Below are positions 27,817 to 36,759 of a DNA stretch of 64,000 nt, one piece after another. Position 1 is the stretch's first letter. Each line of letters opens with the position of its first letter. The notes under the pieces were generated by a model. It made no database searches. It saw nothing but the letters and a program-made list of their open reading frames with translations, and was not told the DNA's origin. The DNA lies in the NCBI GenBank assembly GCA_963817015.1, contig CAWFMV010000001.1, positions 237,990 to 301,989 of the forward strand. The letters run 5' to 3'. Source of the DNA: VAZQ01 sp963817015. Its GTDB lineage: Bacteria > Pseudomonadota > Alphaproteobacteria > Rhizobiales > Xanthobacteraceae. The position numbers and the translations under genes were made by a program.

Positions 27817-28810
27817 TCAGCTGCGATCCGGTGAATTCGGGCGGGCGCCGCGCCGCCAGTCGGACGGCGGGACGCCCATCAGCTTCTTGAAGGCGCGGCT
27901 GAAGGCGGCTTCGGATTCGTAGCCGATCTCGGCCGCGATCGTTGCCACATTGGCCGTGCCGCTGCCGAGGCGCTCGGATGCGATCTGCATTCGCCATTGG
28001 GCAAGGTAGTGCATCGGCGGCATGCCCAGCAGATCCGTGAAGCGCTTCGCGAACAGCGAGCGCGACTGGCCAACCTGGGTGGCCAGCTCTTCGATGGTCC
28101 AGTCATGGGCCGGCCTTCGCGTGCATCAGCGACAACGCCTTGCCGACGAAGGGATCGCGCAGGCCGGCGAGCCAGCCAGCCTGGTCGGGCGGAAGGGATT
28201 CCAGGTGCTGCCGCACGACCTCGATGAACATCAGCTCGCTCAGCTTGGCGAGCACGCTTTCGCTGCCGGTGCGCTTCTGCGCTGATTCCATCACCGCCAG
28301 GCGGATGAACTGGCCGAGCCAGCTGGCCTCGCCTGCCTTTGGAGCGCCGGCCTTGATCACGCGCGGCAAGTTCTCGAGCAGCGGATTGAACGGCTGGGCA
28401 TCGCAGGCGAGATAGCCGCACACGAGATTGGCCGAGGGCGCTCCGTCGCTGCCATAGCTCAGGGCGAACGGCAATCCACCCGCGGTCGCGGCATCGAGCG
28501 CGGCAGGCGTAGGCGGCTCGGCGCGCATGCCAGGGCTGCTCGTCATGACATGGGGATCGCCATGGGTAAACACGATCACCTCGCCGGCTTCAAGCGCGAT
28601 CGGTTGCCCGCCGATGAGCATGCCAAAGCAGCGGCCCTTGGTGACGACGTGATACGCGATCAGATGATCAGCGCCCGGCAGGACTTTCGGCAGAATGATG
28701 TCGCGTGGCGCGGACTCGGCGACCCACGGCTCCGTGGCGGCGACCTCGAAGAACACGGCGCCGGTCAGGCGCACCGTTCTCAGCACATCAGAGAGTGCAT
28801 CCGCAGCCAT
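27817..28810 (-). CDS. AraC-family transcriptional regulator (frameshifted)
   Basis: From the ATG at 28810 (MAADALSDVLRTVRLTGAVF, GGAG upstream) the protein has an N-terminal cupin-type ligand domain (DHLIAYHVVTKGRCFGMLIG, GEVIVFTHGDPHVMTSSPG). The C-terminal double helix-turn-helix is read in another frame: WTIEELATQVGQSRSLFAKR, MPPMHYLAQWRMQIASERL and TIAAEIGYESEAAFSRAFKK, ending at 27817. The break is near 28105 (an extra C in GCCGGCCCATGAC), and a stop is met there in the original frame. This subfamily is common in Rhizobiales; the target is unknown, though it faces away from the GFA gene. Confidence 0.85.
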
Positions 28811-29045
28811 AGGGTCTCCGCTGTCCGCTTTCTGGACGCCTGTTTTGGACGCTTGGGCATGAAATCGGGACGATCTGCCAAGGTCTCGGGAATTGGGCGT
28901 CGCGAATTCTGGACGGCGTGTCAAGCAATTCGGACGTGCGATCATTCGCGCGGGCCGCCTTTGGTTCTAGGACGCACGCCCTGAAGCGAGCGCAGCGATA
29001 CCCCCCAAATGTGCTGCGGCGCATGCAAATCAATGAGGTCCAGCC

Positions 29046-29471
29046 ATGGCGACTTACAAAGGTGAATGTTTCTGCGGAGCGGTCAAAATCGAAGCTTCGG
29101 GCGAGCCCGAAGGCATGGGCTATTGCCACTGCCGATCCTGTCGGTCGTGGTCCGGCGGCCCGGTCAATGCGTTTTCGCTCTGGAAGCCCGTGGCGGTGCG
29201 CGTGACGGAAGGTGCCGAGCACGTCGCAACGATCGAGAAGTCGCCCGTCAGCCAGCGGCAATACTGCAAGAAGTGCGGCGGGCATCTGATGGTCAATCAT
29301 CCGCCGCTCGGATTGGTCGACGTGTTTGCCGCGAGCTTGCCGACGCTGAAATTCGAGCCCGGCATCCACATCAACTATGCCGAGACCGTGCTGCCGATGC
29401 GCGATGGTCTTCCGAAGATCAAGGATTTTCCTGCCGAGTTCGGCGGATCAGGCGAGCAGATCGCAGAGTAG
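29046..29471 (+). CDS. GFA family (CENP-V/GFA zinc-binding domain) protein
   Basis: 141 residues with the cysteine pattern of the GFA family: Cys8 and Cys10 in GECFCGAVKI, Cys27/Cys29/Cys32 in YCHCRSCRSWSG, and Cys74/Cys77 in QYCKKCGGHL. These bind zinc. The founding member was described as glutathione-dependent formaldehyde-activating, but the enzymatic role of most members is unproven. The start ATG at 29046 gives the usual short N-terminus (MATYKGECFCG). The frame is intact. It is followed 86 bases later by a methyltransferase in the same direction. Confidence 0.9.
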   Translation: MATYKGECFCGAVKIEASGEPEGMGYCHCRSCRSWSGGPVNAFSLWKPVAVRVTEGAEHVATIEKSPVSQRQYCKKCGGHLMVNHPPLGLVDVFAASLPTLKFEPGIHINYAETVLPMRDGLPKIKDFPAEFGGSGEQIAE

Positions 29472-29557
29472 CGATCGCCGAGCAACGCAAGCGTGGGGCC
29501 AGGCTTACCGACCGGTTCGAGCCTGGCCCCTTTTGACCAAGAATTCAGGAGCGCGCC

Positions 29558-30460
29558 ATGAGTGACGTTCACAATAGTGACACCGGCAATACCATTGCGA
29601 TCGAAGCGTGGAACACCGTCCTGTTCGAGAAGTTCTGCCGCTTTCGTTACGTCCTGACCGACGGCCTGTCGGTCCATAGCGACGAGCTGTTCCGGCGCAA
29701 GCCTTTTCCGGCTGGCTCGCGTGTGCTCGATATTGGCTGCGGCTTTGGCGATACCGCGCAGCGGATCGCCAGGCATGTGACGCCAGGCGGCGAGGTCGTC
29801 GGGATCGATTGCGCCCAGGGCTTCATCGATATCGCCATACGCGAAGCCCGCCAGGCGTCGGTCAAGAATGCGTCGTTTCTCGTTGCTGACGCGCAATCGG
29901 ACAATCTGTGCGGTCCCTATGACTATGTCTTTTCGCGCTTTGGCACGATGTTCTTCAATCTGCCGGGACGCGCCATGCGCAACATCCGGCGCGCGCTCAT
30001 GCCCGGCGGCGAGCTCGCGATGGTCGTGTGGCGCCGGCGCGAGGACAATCTCTGGCTCTACGAGGCCGAGCAGCGGGTGAAGCAGATCGTGCCGGTGATC
30101 TCCCACGAGGACACAAACCAGGTGCATTGCGGTCCTGGGCCGTTCTCCATGGCGAGCGCGGATACGGTCAGCGACCTCTTGCGTGACGCCGGTTATGATC
30201 GCATTGCGCTTGAGCGCTTTGACGCCGACATCTGCATCGGCCGTACCCTCGACGATGCGGTTGCGTTCGCCTTGGAGATCGGACCGGCTGGCGAGATCAT
30301 CCGCCTCGCTGGCGAGGCCGGCGAGAAATGCCGCGGGCAGGCGATCGCGGCGCTGCGCGAGACGTTTGCCGGCTATCAGCGCCCTGACGGCATCTGGGCG
30401 CCTTCAAGCACCTGGCTCGTCACCGCGCGCAACGCCGACGTCAATCGAGCACGTGGTTGA
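29558..30460 (+). CDS. Class I SAM-dependent methyltransferase
   Basis: 300 residues. The S-adenosylmethionine-binding motif I is RVLDIGCGFGDTAQRI (residues 55-70), with motif II-like VVGIDCAQGFIDIAIREARQ and the post-motif NASFLVADAQSDNLCGPYDY. Then FSRFGTMFFNLPGRAMRNIR and LMPGGELAMVVWRRRE complete the Rossmann-like fold. The acceptor substrate is unknown; resemblance is to the ubiquinone/menaquinone-type methyltransferase group. AGGAGCGCGCC precedes the ATG. Its 3' end overlaps the convergent DUF1015 gene by 20 bases. Confidence 0.88.
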   Translation: MSDVHNSDTGNTIAIEAWNTVLFEKFCRFRYVLTDGLSVHSDELFRRKPFPAGSRVLDIGCGFGDTAQRIARHVTPGGEVVGIDCAQGFIDIAIREARQASVKNASFLVADAQSDNLCGPYDYVFSRFGTMFFNLPGRAMRNIRRALMPGGELAMVVWRRREDNLWLYEAEQRVKQIVPVISHEDTNQVHCGPGPFSMASADTVSDLLRDAGYDRIALERFDADICIGRTLDDAVAFALEIGPAGEIIRLAGEAGEKCRGQAIAALRETFAGYQRPDGIWAPSSTWLVTARNADVNRARG

Positions 30461-31661
30461 CCATGCCGTCGGCGAGCTTGGGCTCGAACCAGGTCGATTT
30501 GGGCGGCATGATGCCGCCTGCATCGGCGACCGCCATCAGGTCGGCCATCTGGGTCGGGTAGAGCGCAAAGGCGACGGCCATTTCGCCTGAAGCCACGCGC
30601 TGCTCGAGCCCGGCAAGTCCGCGCCCGCCGCCGATGAAGTCGATGCGCTTGTCGGTGCGCGGATCGGTGACTCCGAACAACGGCTCGATCACGTTGCGGG
30701 TGAGCAGCGTGATCGGCAGCCGGCCGATCGGATCCTTTGCCGGAATGAGATCCGGTCGCAGCGCGAGGCGATACCAGCGGCCCGCGACGTACATGCCGAA
30801 CTCGCCCGCCGCCGTGGGGCGCACCGGCGTGTCTGAGGCCGTGACGCTGAATGCGTCCTTCAGCGCCGCGATGAGCGCCTCGGGCGTGCGGCCGTTGAGA
30901 TCGCGCAGCACGCGGTTGTAGTCGAGAATGGTCATCTCATGGTGCGGAAAGTTGACCGTGAGAAAATAGTTGTGTGAGCCGCCAGGACCGCGGGCAGCAG
31001 CGACGCGGGCGGCAGCCGCTGAGCGATGGTGGCCGTCTGCAATGTAGATCGCCGGCAGCGCATCGAAGGCGCGCGTCAGCGCGGTGATCGCCACCTCGTC
31101 GTCGACCACCCACATCTGATGGCGCACGCCGTCATCGGCGGTGACGTCGACGGCGGGCGCGCCGGTGGCGGCCTGCGCCAGCAGCGCGTCGATCGCGGGC
31201 GCAGCCGGATAGCCGTTCATCACCGGGCCGGTCTGGGCGTTGACCGCTTCGATCTGGCGGACGCGGTCGTCCTCTTTCACCGGCGTGGTCAGCTCGTGCT
31301 TGCGGATGCGGTTCGAGGCGTAGTCGGCGAGCGAGCCGATCGCGGCGAGTCCGGTCTGCGTGTGGCCCTGCCGGGTGAGCCGGTAGACGTAGTAGCAGGG
31401 CTTGGGGTCGCGGATGAGCGCACCGGTCTTGCTCATGCGGTCGAAGTTCTCGGCCGCCTTGGCGTAGACCGCCTTGTCGTAAGGATCGATCGCCGGATCG
31501 AGGTCGATCTCGGGCTTGGAGACGTGCAGGAAGCTCCACGGCTTGCCCTTGGCGCGCTCGCGCGCCTCCGCGCTTGAGAGCACGTCATAGGGCGGGGCCA
31601 GGATCTCGGCGGCACGGCCGGGTGCCGGGCGCAGCGCGCGAAAGGGCTTGATCAGCGTCAC
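30441..31661 (-). CDS. DUF1015 family protein
   Basis: About 406 residues, starting at a GTG at 31661 (VTLIKPFRALRPAPGRAAEI, GGAG upstream), the usual DUF1015 opening; the frame stays open to 31748 but the extension is unlike the family. Conserved segments are ILAPPYDVLSSAEARERAKG, YYVYRLTRQGHTQTGLAAIG, YIADGHHRSAAAARVAA and MTILDYNRVLRDLNG. The IADGHHR motif is the family signature. It is widely conserved and may be a kinase-like or serine-phosphorylating enzyme (SerK-related), which I do not claim here. The frame is intact. Confidence 0.88.
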   Translation of the reverse strand: MTLIKPFRALRPAPGRAAEILAPPYDVLSSAEARERAKGKPWSFLHVSKPEIDLDPAIDPYDKAVYAKAAENFDRMSKTGALIRDPKPCYYVYRLTRQGHTQTGLAAIGSLADYASNRIRKHELTTPVKEDDRVRQIEAVNAQTGPVMNGYPAAPAIDALLAQAATGAPAVDVTADDGVRHQMWVVDDEVAITALTRAFDALPAIYIADGHHRSAAAARVAAARGPGGSHNYFLTVNFPHHEMTILDYNRVLRDLNGRTPEALIAALKDAFSVTASDTPVRPTAAGEFGMYVAGRWYRLALRPDLIPAKDPIGRLPITLLTRNVIEPLFGVTDPRTDKRIDFIGGGRGLAGLEQRVASGEMAVAFALYPTQMADLMAVADAGGIMPPKSTWFEPKLADGMVNHVLD

Positions 31662-31751
31662 GAGGGCTCCGATGGCGTTTTGGAGCGGTGGTTCTAGTCG
31701 CCAGCGGAGGCGGGGGCAATGGTGGTGATGCGGACCAGGACCCGCCATATC

Positions 31752-32084
31752 CTATTCAAAGATCGGCGCAACCCTGCCGAGGACTTCATCAATGATGGCG
31801 TTGGGGACACGCTCCAATCGCCGGCCTCGTCGGGCCCGCAGATCGAGCGCCCGCGGTTGGTCGCAGCGCACCACGCCGGTTGTTTGCGTGCCGGCGCCCA
31901 TCAGGGAGACCGCAAAGCCGGCGGTCCGGGCAAAACTGCCGACAGTCGCAATTGGCAGCACGATGGGTATGCCGGTCAGTCGGTTGAACTTTCCGGGCGA
32001 GATCACAAGGACCGGCCGCTTGCCCTGCTGCTCATGCCCGGCGGTGGGGTCGAGGGAGACGAGATAGATATCGCCACGCTCCAT
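31752..32084 (-). CDS. MazF/PemK-family endoribonuclease toxin
   Basis: 110 residues beginning MERGDIYLVSLDPTAGHEQQ, with the family motif GKRPVLVISPGKFN and the nuclease-fold strand GVVRCDQPRALDLRAR. MazF-like toxins cut mRNA at short sequence motifs. The start overlaps the stop of the antitoxin gene by one base (TGATG), so the two are translationally coupled, antitoxin first. The Arg in KRP and the acidic/Thr residues typical for activity are present. The frame is intact. Confidence 0.9.
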   Translation of the reverse strand: MERGDIYLVSLDPTAGHEQQGKRPVLVISPGKFNRLTGIPIVLPIATVGSFARTAGFAVSLMGAGTQTTGVVRCDQPRALDLRARRGRRLERVPNAIIDEVLGRVAPIFE

Positions 32085-32344
32085 CAGATAAGCTCACGGC
32101 CAGTGGGCTTACCTGCAACCCAACTGCGATCGGGACGCGAACGCTTTCCGGATCGCTTGGACTGCCTGATCAGCTCATCGAGCGTATAGCGGCGGCGTCC
32201 CTTCGGATCAATCACCAGGCGGCCTGCCTTGACGGAAAGGCCTACGGCGGCGTCGGGACGGAGCGCGAGAGCATCGAGCACGGATTTTGGGATCGCGAGC
32301 ATGATGGATCCGCCAACCTTGCGAAGACGCGCAGCGTGGTTCAT
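32084..32344 (-). CDS. AbrB/MazE-like antitoxin
   Basis: 86 residues. The N-terminal AbrB-type swapped-hairpin domain reads LRKVGGSIMLAIPKSVLDAL and VGLSVKAGRLVIDPKG; the C-terminal half (RYTLDELIRQSKRSGKRSRP) is a basic, flexible toxin-binding tail. It would neutralise the MazF toxin encoded next and repress the shared promoter. The ribosome-binding site AGGAGG is 8 bases before the ATG. Expression is probably autoregulated through the AT-rich palindrome at 32362-32379. Confidence 0.88.
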   Translation of the reverse strand: MNHAARLRKVGGSIMLAIPKSVLDALALRPDAAVGLSVKAGRLVIDPKGRRRYTLDELIRQSKRSGKRSRPDRSWVAGKPTGRELI

Positions 32345-32352
32345 GATTGGGG

Positions 32353-32379
32353 CCTCCTGAAATTATACGCATATATAAT
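32353..32379 (-). promoter_or_regulatory. Promoter/operator of the toxin-antitoxin pair
   Basis: On the minus strand a -10-like TATAAT (32367-32362) lies just upstream of AGGAGG (32358-32353) and the antitoxin ATG. The same bases form an inverted repeat, ATTATA and TATAAT (32362-32367 and 32374-32379) around CGCATA, which fits an AbrB-type operator overlapping the -10 box. No good -35 box was found, and the leader would be very short. Confidence 0.55.
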
Positions 32380-32452
32380 ACGATGGCTCGCTAGCGACAA
32401 GATGTGAAATTTCATTGTTGATTTCCACTCGCGCCGCGGTCTACCTGAAACG

Positions 32453-33364
32453 GTGCACACCCCCATCCTTCTTGCAGGGCCAACCTCGAGCGGCAAGTCC
32501 GCACTGGCGCTTCGGCTCGCGCAGGCGCATGGCGGCGTCATCATCAACGGCGATTCCATGCAGGTCTATCGCGACCTGCGCATCATCACGGCGCGGCCCA
32601 CGCCAGCCGAGGAGGCGATGGTGCCGCATCGGCTCTATGGCCATGTCGACGCGGCGGAGAACTACTCGGTCGGGCGCTGGTGCGTCGACGCAACAGCGGC
32701 GCTTGCGGACGCCGCGCGCGAGGGATCGCGGCCGATCTTGGTGGGCGGTACCGGGCTTTATTTCAAGGCGCTTACGCAGGGGCTTGCGGCGGTGCCGCCG
32801 ATGCCGGCTGAGGTGCGCGCGGTGGTGCGCACGCGGCTCAAGGACGAGGGCATCGCGCCGCTCTATGAGGAGCTGCGCCGGCGCGATCCTGACACTGCCA
32901 GCCGGCTGATGCCCGCCGACCGCTCGCGCATCACGCGCGCGCTCGAGGTCGTGCTGGCGACCGGGCGCTCGCTCAGCGACTGGCATCGCGACGGCATGAA
33001 GCCCGCGGTCGATGCAACGCGTGCCATCAAGATCTTTCTCAAGGTCGAGCGCGAGGAGCTCTATCGGCGGATCAACGCGCGCTTCGATGCGATGCTGGCG
33101 GCAGGCGCGCTCGCGGAGGTGCAGGCGCTTGCGGCGCGCGGCCTCGATCCAACGCTGCCGGCCATGAAGGCGCATGGTGTGCCGTGGCTCATCCGGCACC
33201 TCAATGGCGAGATCTCACTCGACGAGGCGGCGGAAGGCGGCAAGCGCGACACGCGACGTTACACCAAGCGCCAGGGCACCTGGTTTCGGCATCAGCTGCC
33301 GGATTGGATGTGGGTGGCGCCGGACGAAGTGGAGGAGTTCATCGAGCGAATAGCCAACATCTAA
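32453..33364 (+). CDS. miaA: tRNA dimethylallyltransferase
   Basis: 303 residues, GTG start at 32453. Adds a dimethylallyl group to A37 of tRNAs reading UNN codons. The P-loop GPTSSGKS (residues 9-16), the substrate motif NGDSMQVYRDLRIITARPT, the HVDAAENYSVGRW segment, VGGTGLYFKALTQGLA and the C-terminal KRDTRRYTKRQGTWFRHQLP are all family hallmarks. Length is usual (about 300-316). The frame is intact. In Rhizobiales miaA commonly precedes the ilv genes, as it does here, with about 5 kb of other genes between. Confidence 0.96.
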   Translation: MHTPILLAGPTSSGKSALALRLAQAHGGVIINGDSMQVYRDLRIITARPTPAEEAMVPHRLYGHVDAAENYSVGRWCVDATAALADAAREGSRPILVGGTGLYFKALTQGLAAVPPMPAEVRAVVRTRLKDEGIAPLYEELRRRDPDTASRLMPADRSRITRALEVVLATGRSLSDWHRDGMKPAVDATRAIKIFLKVEREELYRRINARFDAMLAAGALAEVQALAARGLDPTLPAMKAHGVPWLIRHLNGEISLDEAAEGGKRDTRRYTKRQGTWFRHQLPDWMWVAPDEVEEFIERIANI

Positions 33365-33560
33365 GACGCGTACACTTGACGGCGGATCGAAATTTCTGCT
33401 TTCGGAGGGTAAGAGCTGCGTAACACGCACATCGCGTAAATGACGTGAATGACCCAACTTAAATTCGCGCCGACCCAACCACATGACGCGCACGCCGCCC
33501 TTGCCAGCGAACGTCATGACTGAGTCGTTGGTGGCGGGGGCTTTACTTTTCCGGGCCACG

Positions 33561-34754
33561 CTATTGGGAGGGTTGAAGCCCCGCAGGTCTCGCCTGTCGG
33601 GAGCCATGGGCTGACAGCGGCATCCAGTCTGCAAGAGCTTCGATGACGGCAGCCGCCACCACTTCATGGCCGTGCGCATTCCAGTGGCCGTCAGTCGGAA
33701 GTTCGAACGGCTGACGGTCGACCGCGTAGGCCTTTAGAAAATAAGGCTCGGTGTCGACAACTTTGAAGCCCTGAGCCAGCGCCTGCGCGATGATCCGATT
33801 GCGCATTAGCCCGAAATAGCTCGTGCGGGTTGATGCCAACGCGTCCGCTTCGTAAACGTGCGGGCGGGGCGTATCCACGGTAAGCACAATATCGCGCGGT
33901 TGGAGGCACGCGGCCTGCGGAAGCGTACGAAGAAACCAGTCGATGACCCGATAACCTTCCTCGATGCGTTCGGGTGAGGCGTCCGAATCGGTTTGTCCGA
34001 CGTAACCCACCGTGGTTTGCGCCTGTGCCATGTTGAAGCCAAACCGCGCGATGACGTTGGTAATTCCCACGTTGCGCATCAGGTAGAGCGCCAACGCGCT
34101 TTGCCGCAGCACCTGTTCAGCGAGCCCCGGCGGCGACAAGGGAGTCAGTTTGTAATCGAACCCGCCATCTGCCGTCGGATAGAGATGAAATATTCCATTG
34201 CGGCGGCGGTGCGCATAGACGCTCTGGTCGAAATCGTTGCCAACCACGCTGACGACCAGCCGCTGCGGCCGATAGCGTTCGCAGGCATGCTGCGCATAGG
34301 CAACGTATTGACTCAGGGGAGAGCCCGATTGCGCGAACACATAAGCGCGACCGCGAGCGCCGAGCGCGCTTTGGAGACGGCCCGCTAGACTTTGCGCGAA
34401 CGGCACCCGCAACGCCTCCATGAAGCTGTCACCCGCCACAGCTACGAGGGGGCGTGCATCGACGTCAATGTAATCGTAGTCCGCAAGGAAGCCTTGAGCG
34501 TTCGAGCGGCCACGCACAACATGATTCATGTTCCAATCGAAAGACCACGTGAATGGACGATTGGGGACATACCGCTGAATAGGATTGTCCACGCTCGGCG
34601 GCTCGAACGGCAGCGCTGCGGCTATTGGCAGGAAATGCAGAACAATCTCGGCTGCGAGCAGCGCCAACGCCACGCTCGAAAATATCGTCAGAATGTTAAG
34701 GAGAGCCGACTTCAATTGCACGGGAACGTTACCTTTGGCCCGGCCGTCCACCAC
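33561..34754 (-). CDS. Membrane-anchored SGNH/GDSL-like hydrolase family protein
   Basis: 397 residues with one N-terminal membrane helix (ILTIFSSVALALLAAEIVLH). The candidate block I is VAVAGDSFMEALRVPFA with Ser110 as nucleophile; VVSVVGNDFDQS resembles the GND block III; and DGHWNAHGHEVVAAAVIE near residues 363-380 supplies the Asp/His pair (the DxxH is spaced as in AlgX-like and SGNH acyl-esterases, D-G-H-W-N). Extracytoplasmic acyl hydrolase or transferase on a polysaccharide is the best guess, and no partner is encoded nearby. The final 25 residues are basic and low-complexity. Confidence 0.7.
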   Translation of the reverse strand: MVDGRAKGNVPVQLKSALLNILTIFSSVALALLAAEIVLHFLPIAAALPFEPPSVDNPIQRYVPNRPFTWSFDWNMNHVVRGRSNAQGFLADYDYIDVDARPLVAVAGDSFMEALRVPFAQSLAGRLQSALGARGRAYVFAQSGSPLSQYVAYAQHACERYRPQRLVVSVVGNDFDQSVYAHRRRNGIFHLYPTADGGFDYKLTPLSPPGLAEQVLRQSALALYLMRNVGITNVIARFGFNMAQAQTTVGYVGQTDSDASPERIEEGYRVIDWFLRTLPQAACLQPRDIVLTVDTPRPHVYEADALASTRTSYFGLMRNRIIAQALAQGFKVVDTEPYFLKAYAVDRQPFELPTDGHWNAHGHEVVAAAVIEALADWMPLSAHGSRQARPAGLQPSQ

Positions 34755-35062
34755 CCCGAAGTTCCCGCAAGACTACAGCGATTGTGGCCTAATACACAAC
34801 CTTAACTGGAGTATCCGTGCACCTACTTGCGATTGGTTGTGGCCCAAACGCGATCTGCGGACATGTCCGCTATGGCGCTGCTCTTGGAGTAAGAGCGGAC
34901 GTAACGCGGACCTTGCGGAAAGCACGTGCCGCCGATGGGTCGCGGCGGTGCAGGTGTGGTGAGCGCCTTAGCCGCGGCGCCAGCCTCATGATTGAATTAG
35001 ATGTCTCTATCGATGCGCTCAGCGCCCCGCTCGTACAACCTGCATTGGATCGCTTGCTCGTC
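34755..35062. other. Intergenic stretch, no gene recognised
   Basis: 308 bases between the SGNH gene start and the end of the next minus-strand gene. It includes a segment with alternating GCGGAC and GTCCGC words (about 34855-34910, GCGGACATGTCCGC), which resembles the degenerate repeats I know from rhizobial intergenic DNA, but the match is weak. Short frames give no recognisable protein. Confidence 0.45.
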
Positions 35063-35824
35063 TTACGTTCGAGCCCGGCGATGTACGATCGCATCGCGCA
35101 GCTCGGTAAGGGCTTTTTTTAGCTCCTGATCGGTCGTTGTCGAAATCTGCTGCGTAAGCCTCTGGACATGATCCTGCCTATCCTGGTCCGTGAAGATCGG
35201 TTGGAAGGACGGCAGTCCGTCGTGAGCGCCCCCGATCATCCTGAGAATGTCAGACTTGGAGTAACGGCGCGTTTCAGTCATGCCCTGCACGAGATCGGAA
35301 TAGAACTGACGGGCGGCGCTTTTCACCTGATCATGATAAGCGACATGGACTTGATATCTCTTGTCCGTTGAAAGAGTTGAGAGATACGGCTCACTAAGGT
35401 CCAGCAACGCCGCGCAGACCTTGGTCTCATAGACCATCAGCCTGGCAAGCTCCGTGGCATAGGGTTTCCCCTTTTTCGTCTCGTTCAAATAAAGGACTAC
35501 AAGCTTATGAATCGGGTCCAGAGCGCTGTCCAACCTCTGAAAGCGTATGGTGGTGGAGAGCTCCCAATTCAGTCCCATACGCAAGGGGATATTGTCGACA
35601 TTGACCATCCGCTCGAAGACCAGCTTCGTCGCTTCATTCGATAGCGTTGGCAACTGCAATCGCTTGGCCTCAACCCGCTCAACCAGGGCCCTGTAGGAAG
35701 TTCCGTCCCACGGTTCATCGGCAGGGGGATAGCTTGTGCTTTGAGCGCTGGCAGATTGGACTACCAAGCCACCCCATAAGAGCAGCCAGACCGATGGCTT
35801 CAATATTTTGAACAGTTGTCGCAT
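35063..35824 (-). CDS. Hypothetical secreted protein
   Basis: About 253 residues from the ATG at 35824 (MRQLFKILKPSVWLLLWGGL), with a signal peptide ending near VVQSASAQ. The mature protein is helical and charged, without cysteine clusters or known motifs: TSYRALVERVEAKRLQLPTL, LDPIHKLVVLYLNETKKGK and a C-terminal amphipathic helix LKKALTELRDAIVHRRA. No family is recognised. Lower GC and a codon pattern slightly unlike its neighbours hint at transfer, though this is a visual impression. Periplasmic location is inferred from the signal peptide. Confidence 0.65.
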   Translation of the reverse strand: MRQLFKILKPSVWLLLWGGLVVQSASAQSTSYPPADEPWDGTSYRALVERVEAKRLQLPTLSNEATKLVFERMVNVDNIPLRMGLNWELSTTIRFQRLDSALDPIHKLVVLYLNETKKGKPYATELARLMVYETKVCAALLDLSEPYLSTLSTDKRYQVHVAYHDQVKSAARQFYSDLVQGMTETRRYSKSDILRMIGGAHDGLPSFQPIFTDQDRQDHVQRLTQQISTTTDQELKKALTELRDAIVHRRART

Positions 35825-35872
35825 GAAACTACCTTTACTAGGCGGACCGTTCGACACCAGCCGACACCATGA

Positions 35873-35909
35873 TCTGATCTATGTGGCAGCAGTCTGATCA
35901 ATGTGGCAG
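35873..35909. repeat. Two 17-bp direct repeats, 20-bp period
   Basis: TCTGATCTATGTGGCAG (35873-35889) and TCTGATCAATGTGGCAG (35893-35909) differ at one base and are spaced exactly 20 bases start to start, about two helical turns. They lie upstream of the hypothetical secreted protein gene on the minus strand and downstream of the LptA-like gene. The spacing fits a tandem operator, but no regulator is linked. CGACACCA is also repeated just before (35852-35868). Confidence 0.6.
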
Positions 35910-36040
35910 TCATCCGCTTAAGTGGTGATCCAATGCGGATGCAGCACGGTAATCCGATGAATTGCGGCGAATCCGTTACAACAAGGAACCGGTGCTTAAA
36001 ACCTGAGTATGGATCGCTTCTCTTGGAGCGGCGGCGCACC

Positions 36041-36700
36041 TCACTTCTTGTGCGCCGGCGGGGACAATCTGTTTTGGGATTGACCCTGGCCCGATTTGTT
36101 TGGTGAGCGCGGGATCACGATGACGTCAACGGGACGGCCACCCGAATCCATTTTGTAATTTCCGTCCGTCAAATTGACGACGAGGCGCTCGCCGCGCATG
36201 ACGTCCTGTCCCTTGGTCACCACCACATTGCCGCTTAGCGTTACCGCATTGTTGTGCACGTCGAAATCACCGCGGTCGCCAGTCGCGATCTGATCCTTCT
36301 GCATGATCACTACATTGCCACGGGCCTCCATGCGGCCGATCTGGCTGCTGCCGGCAGGGCGGGGCTGCGCAGTCTTGGGGCCAGCACCCTTGCCGGCGCT
36401 TTCCTCGTAGTAGACCACCAGAACGTTGCAACGCATGTCGGTGTCGCCCTGCACAACATGGACGTTGCCGCTGAAGGTTGCGACCTTCTCCTTCTCGCGC
36501 ACCTCAAGCGAAGCAGCCTAAATCCTCACCGGCTTGTCGCGACTGGACGAGAAGCCACTCACGGCATTGGGCCAGCCTTGCTCCGCAACCGCGCTAGCGC
36601 TGACCAGCACAATCGTCGCCAGGACGACGGCAAAGAACCCTGCGGATGTCATGCCATTAAAGACAAAGCGGACATCAGCCAGAGCAAAATCTCTCTTCAT
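36041..36700 (-). pseudogene. LptA/OstA-like LPS transport protein interrupted by an in-frame TAG
   Basis: From the ATG at 36700 the protein has a signal peptide (FFAVVLATIVLVSASAVAEQ) and then FSSSRDKPVRI, where a TAG at 36520-36518 follows. Reading continues in the same frame as AASLEVREKEKVATFSGNVH, an OstA-type repeat, then GDTDMRCNVLVVYYEES, MEARGNVVIMQKDQIATGDR and GNVVVTKGQDVMRGERLVV. This is the beta-jellyroll of periplasmic LptA. GAG to TAG would restore one open frame of about 219 residues. LptA is normally essential, so another copy, suppression or a sequence error must be considered. The neighbours are not the usual lptC/lptB/rpoN. Confidence 0.75.
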
Positions 36701-36759
36701 GAGTAAACACCTACCTAAATGATCTCCGCAGTCTTCTTCTTCCCAATTCGCTACTCGCC

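Noticed and set aside
34817..35122. A 101-residue plus-strand frame near 34.9 kb
   Set aside because: No family features, overlaps the 3' end of the minus-strand secreted protein, and contains repeat-like words.
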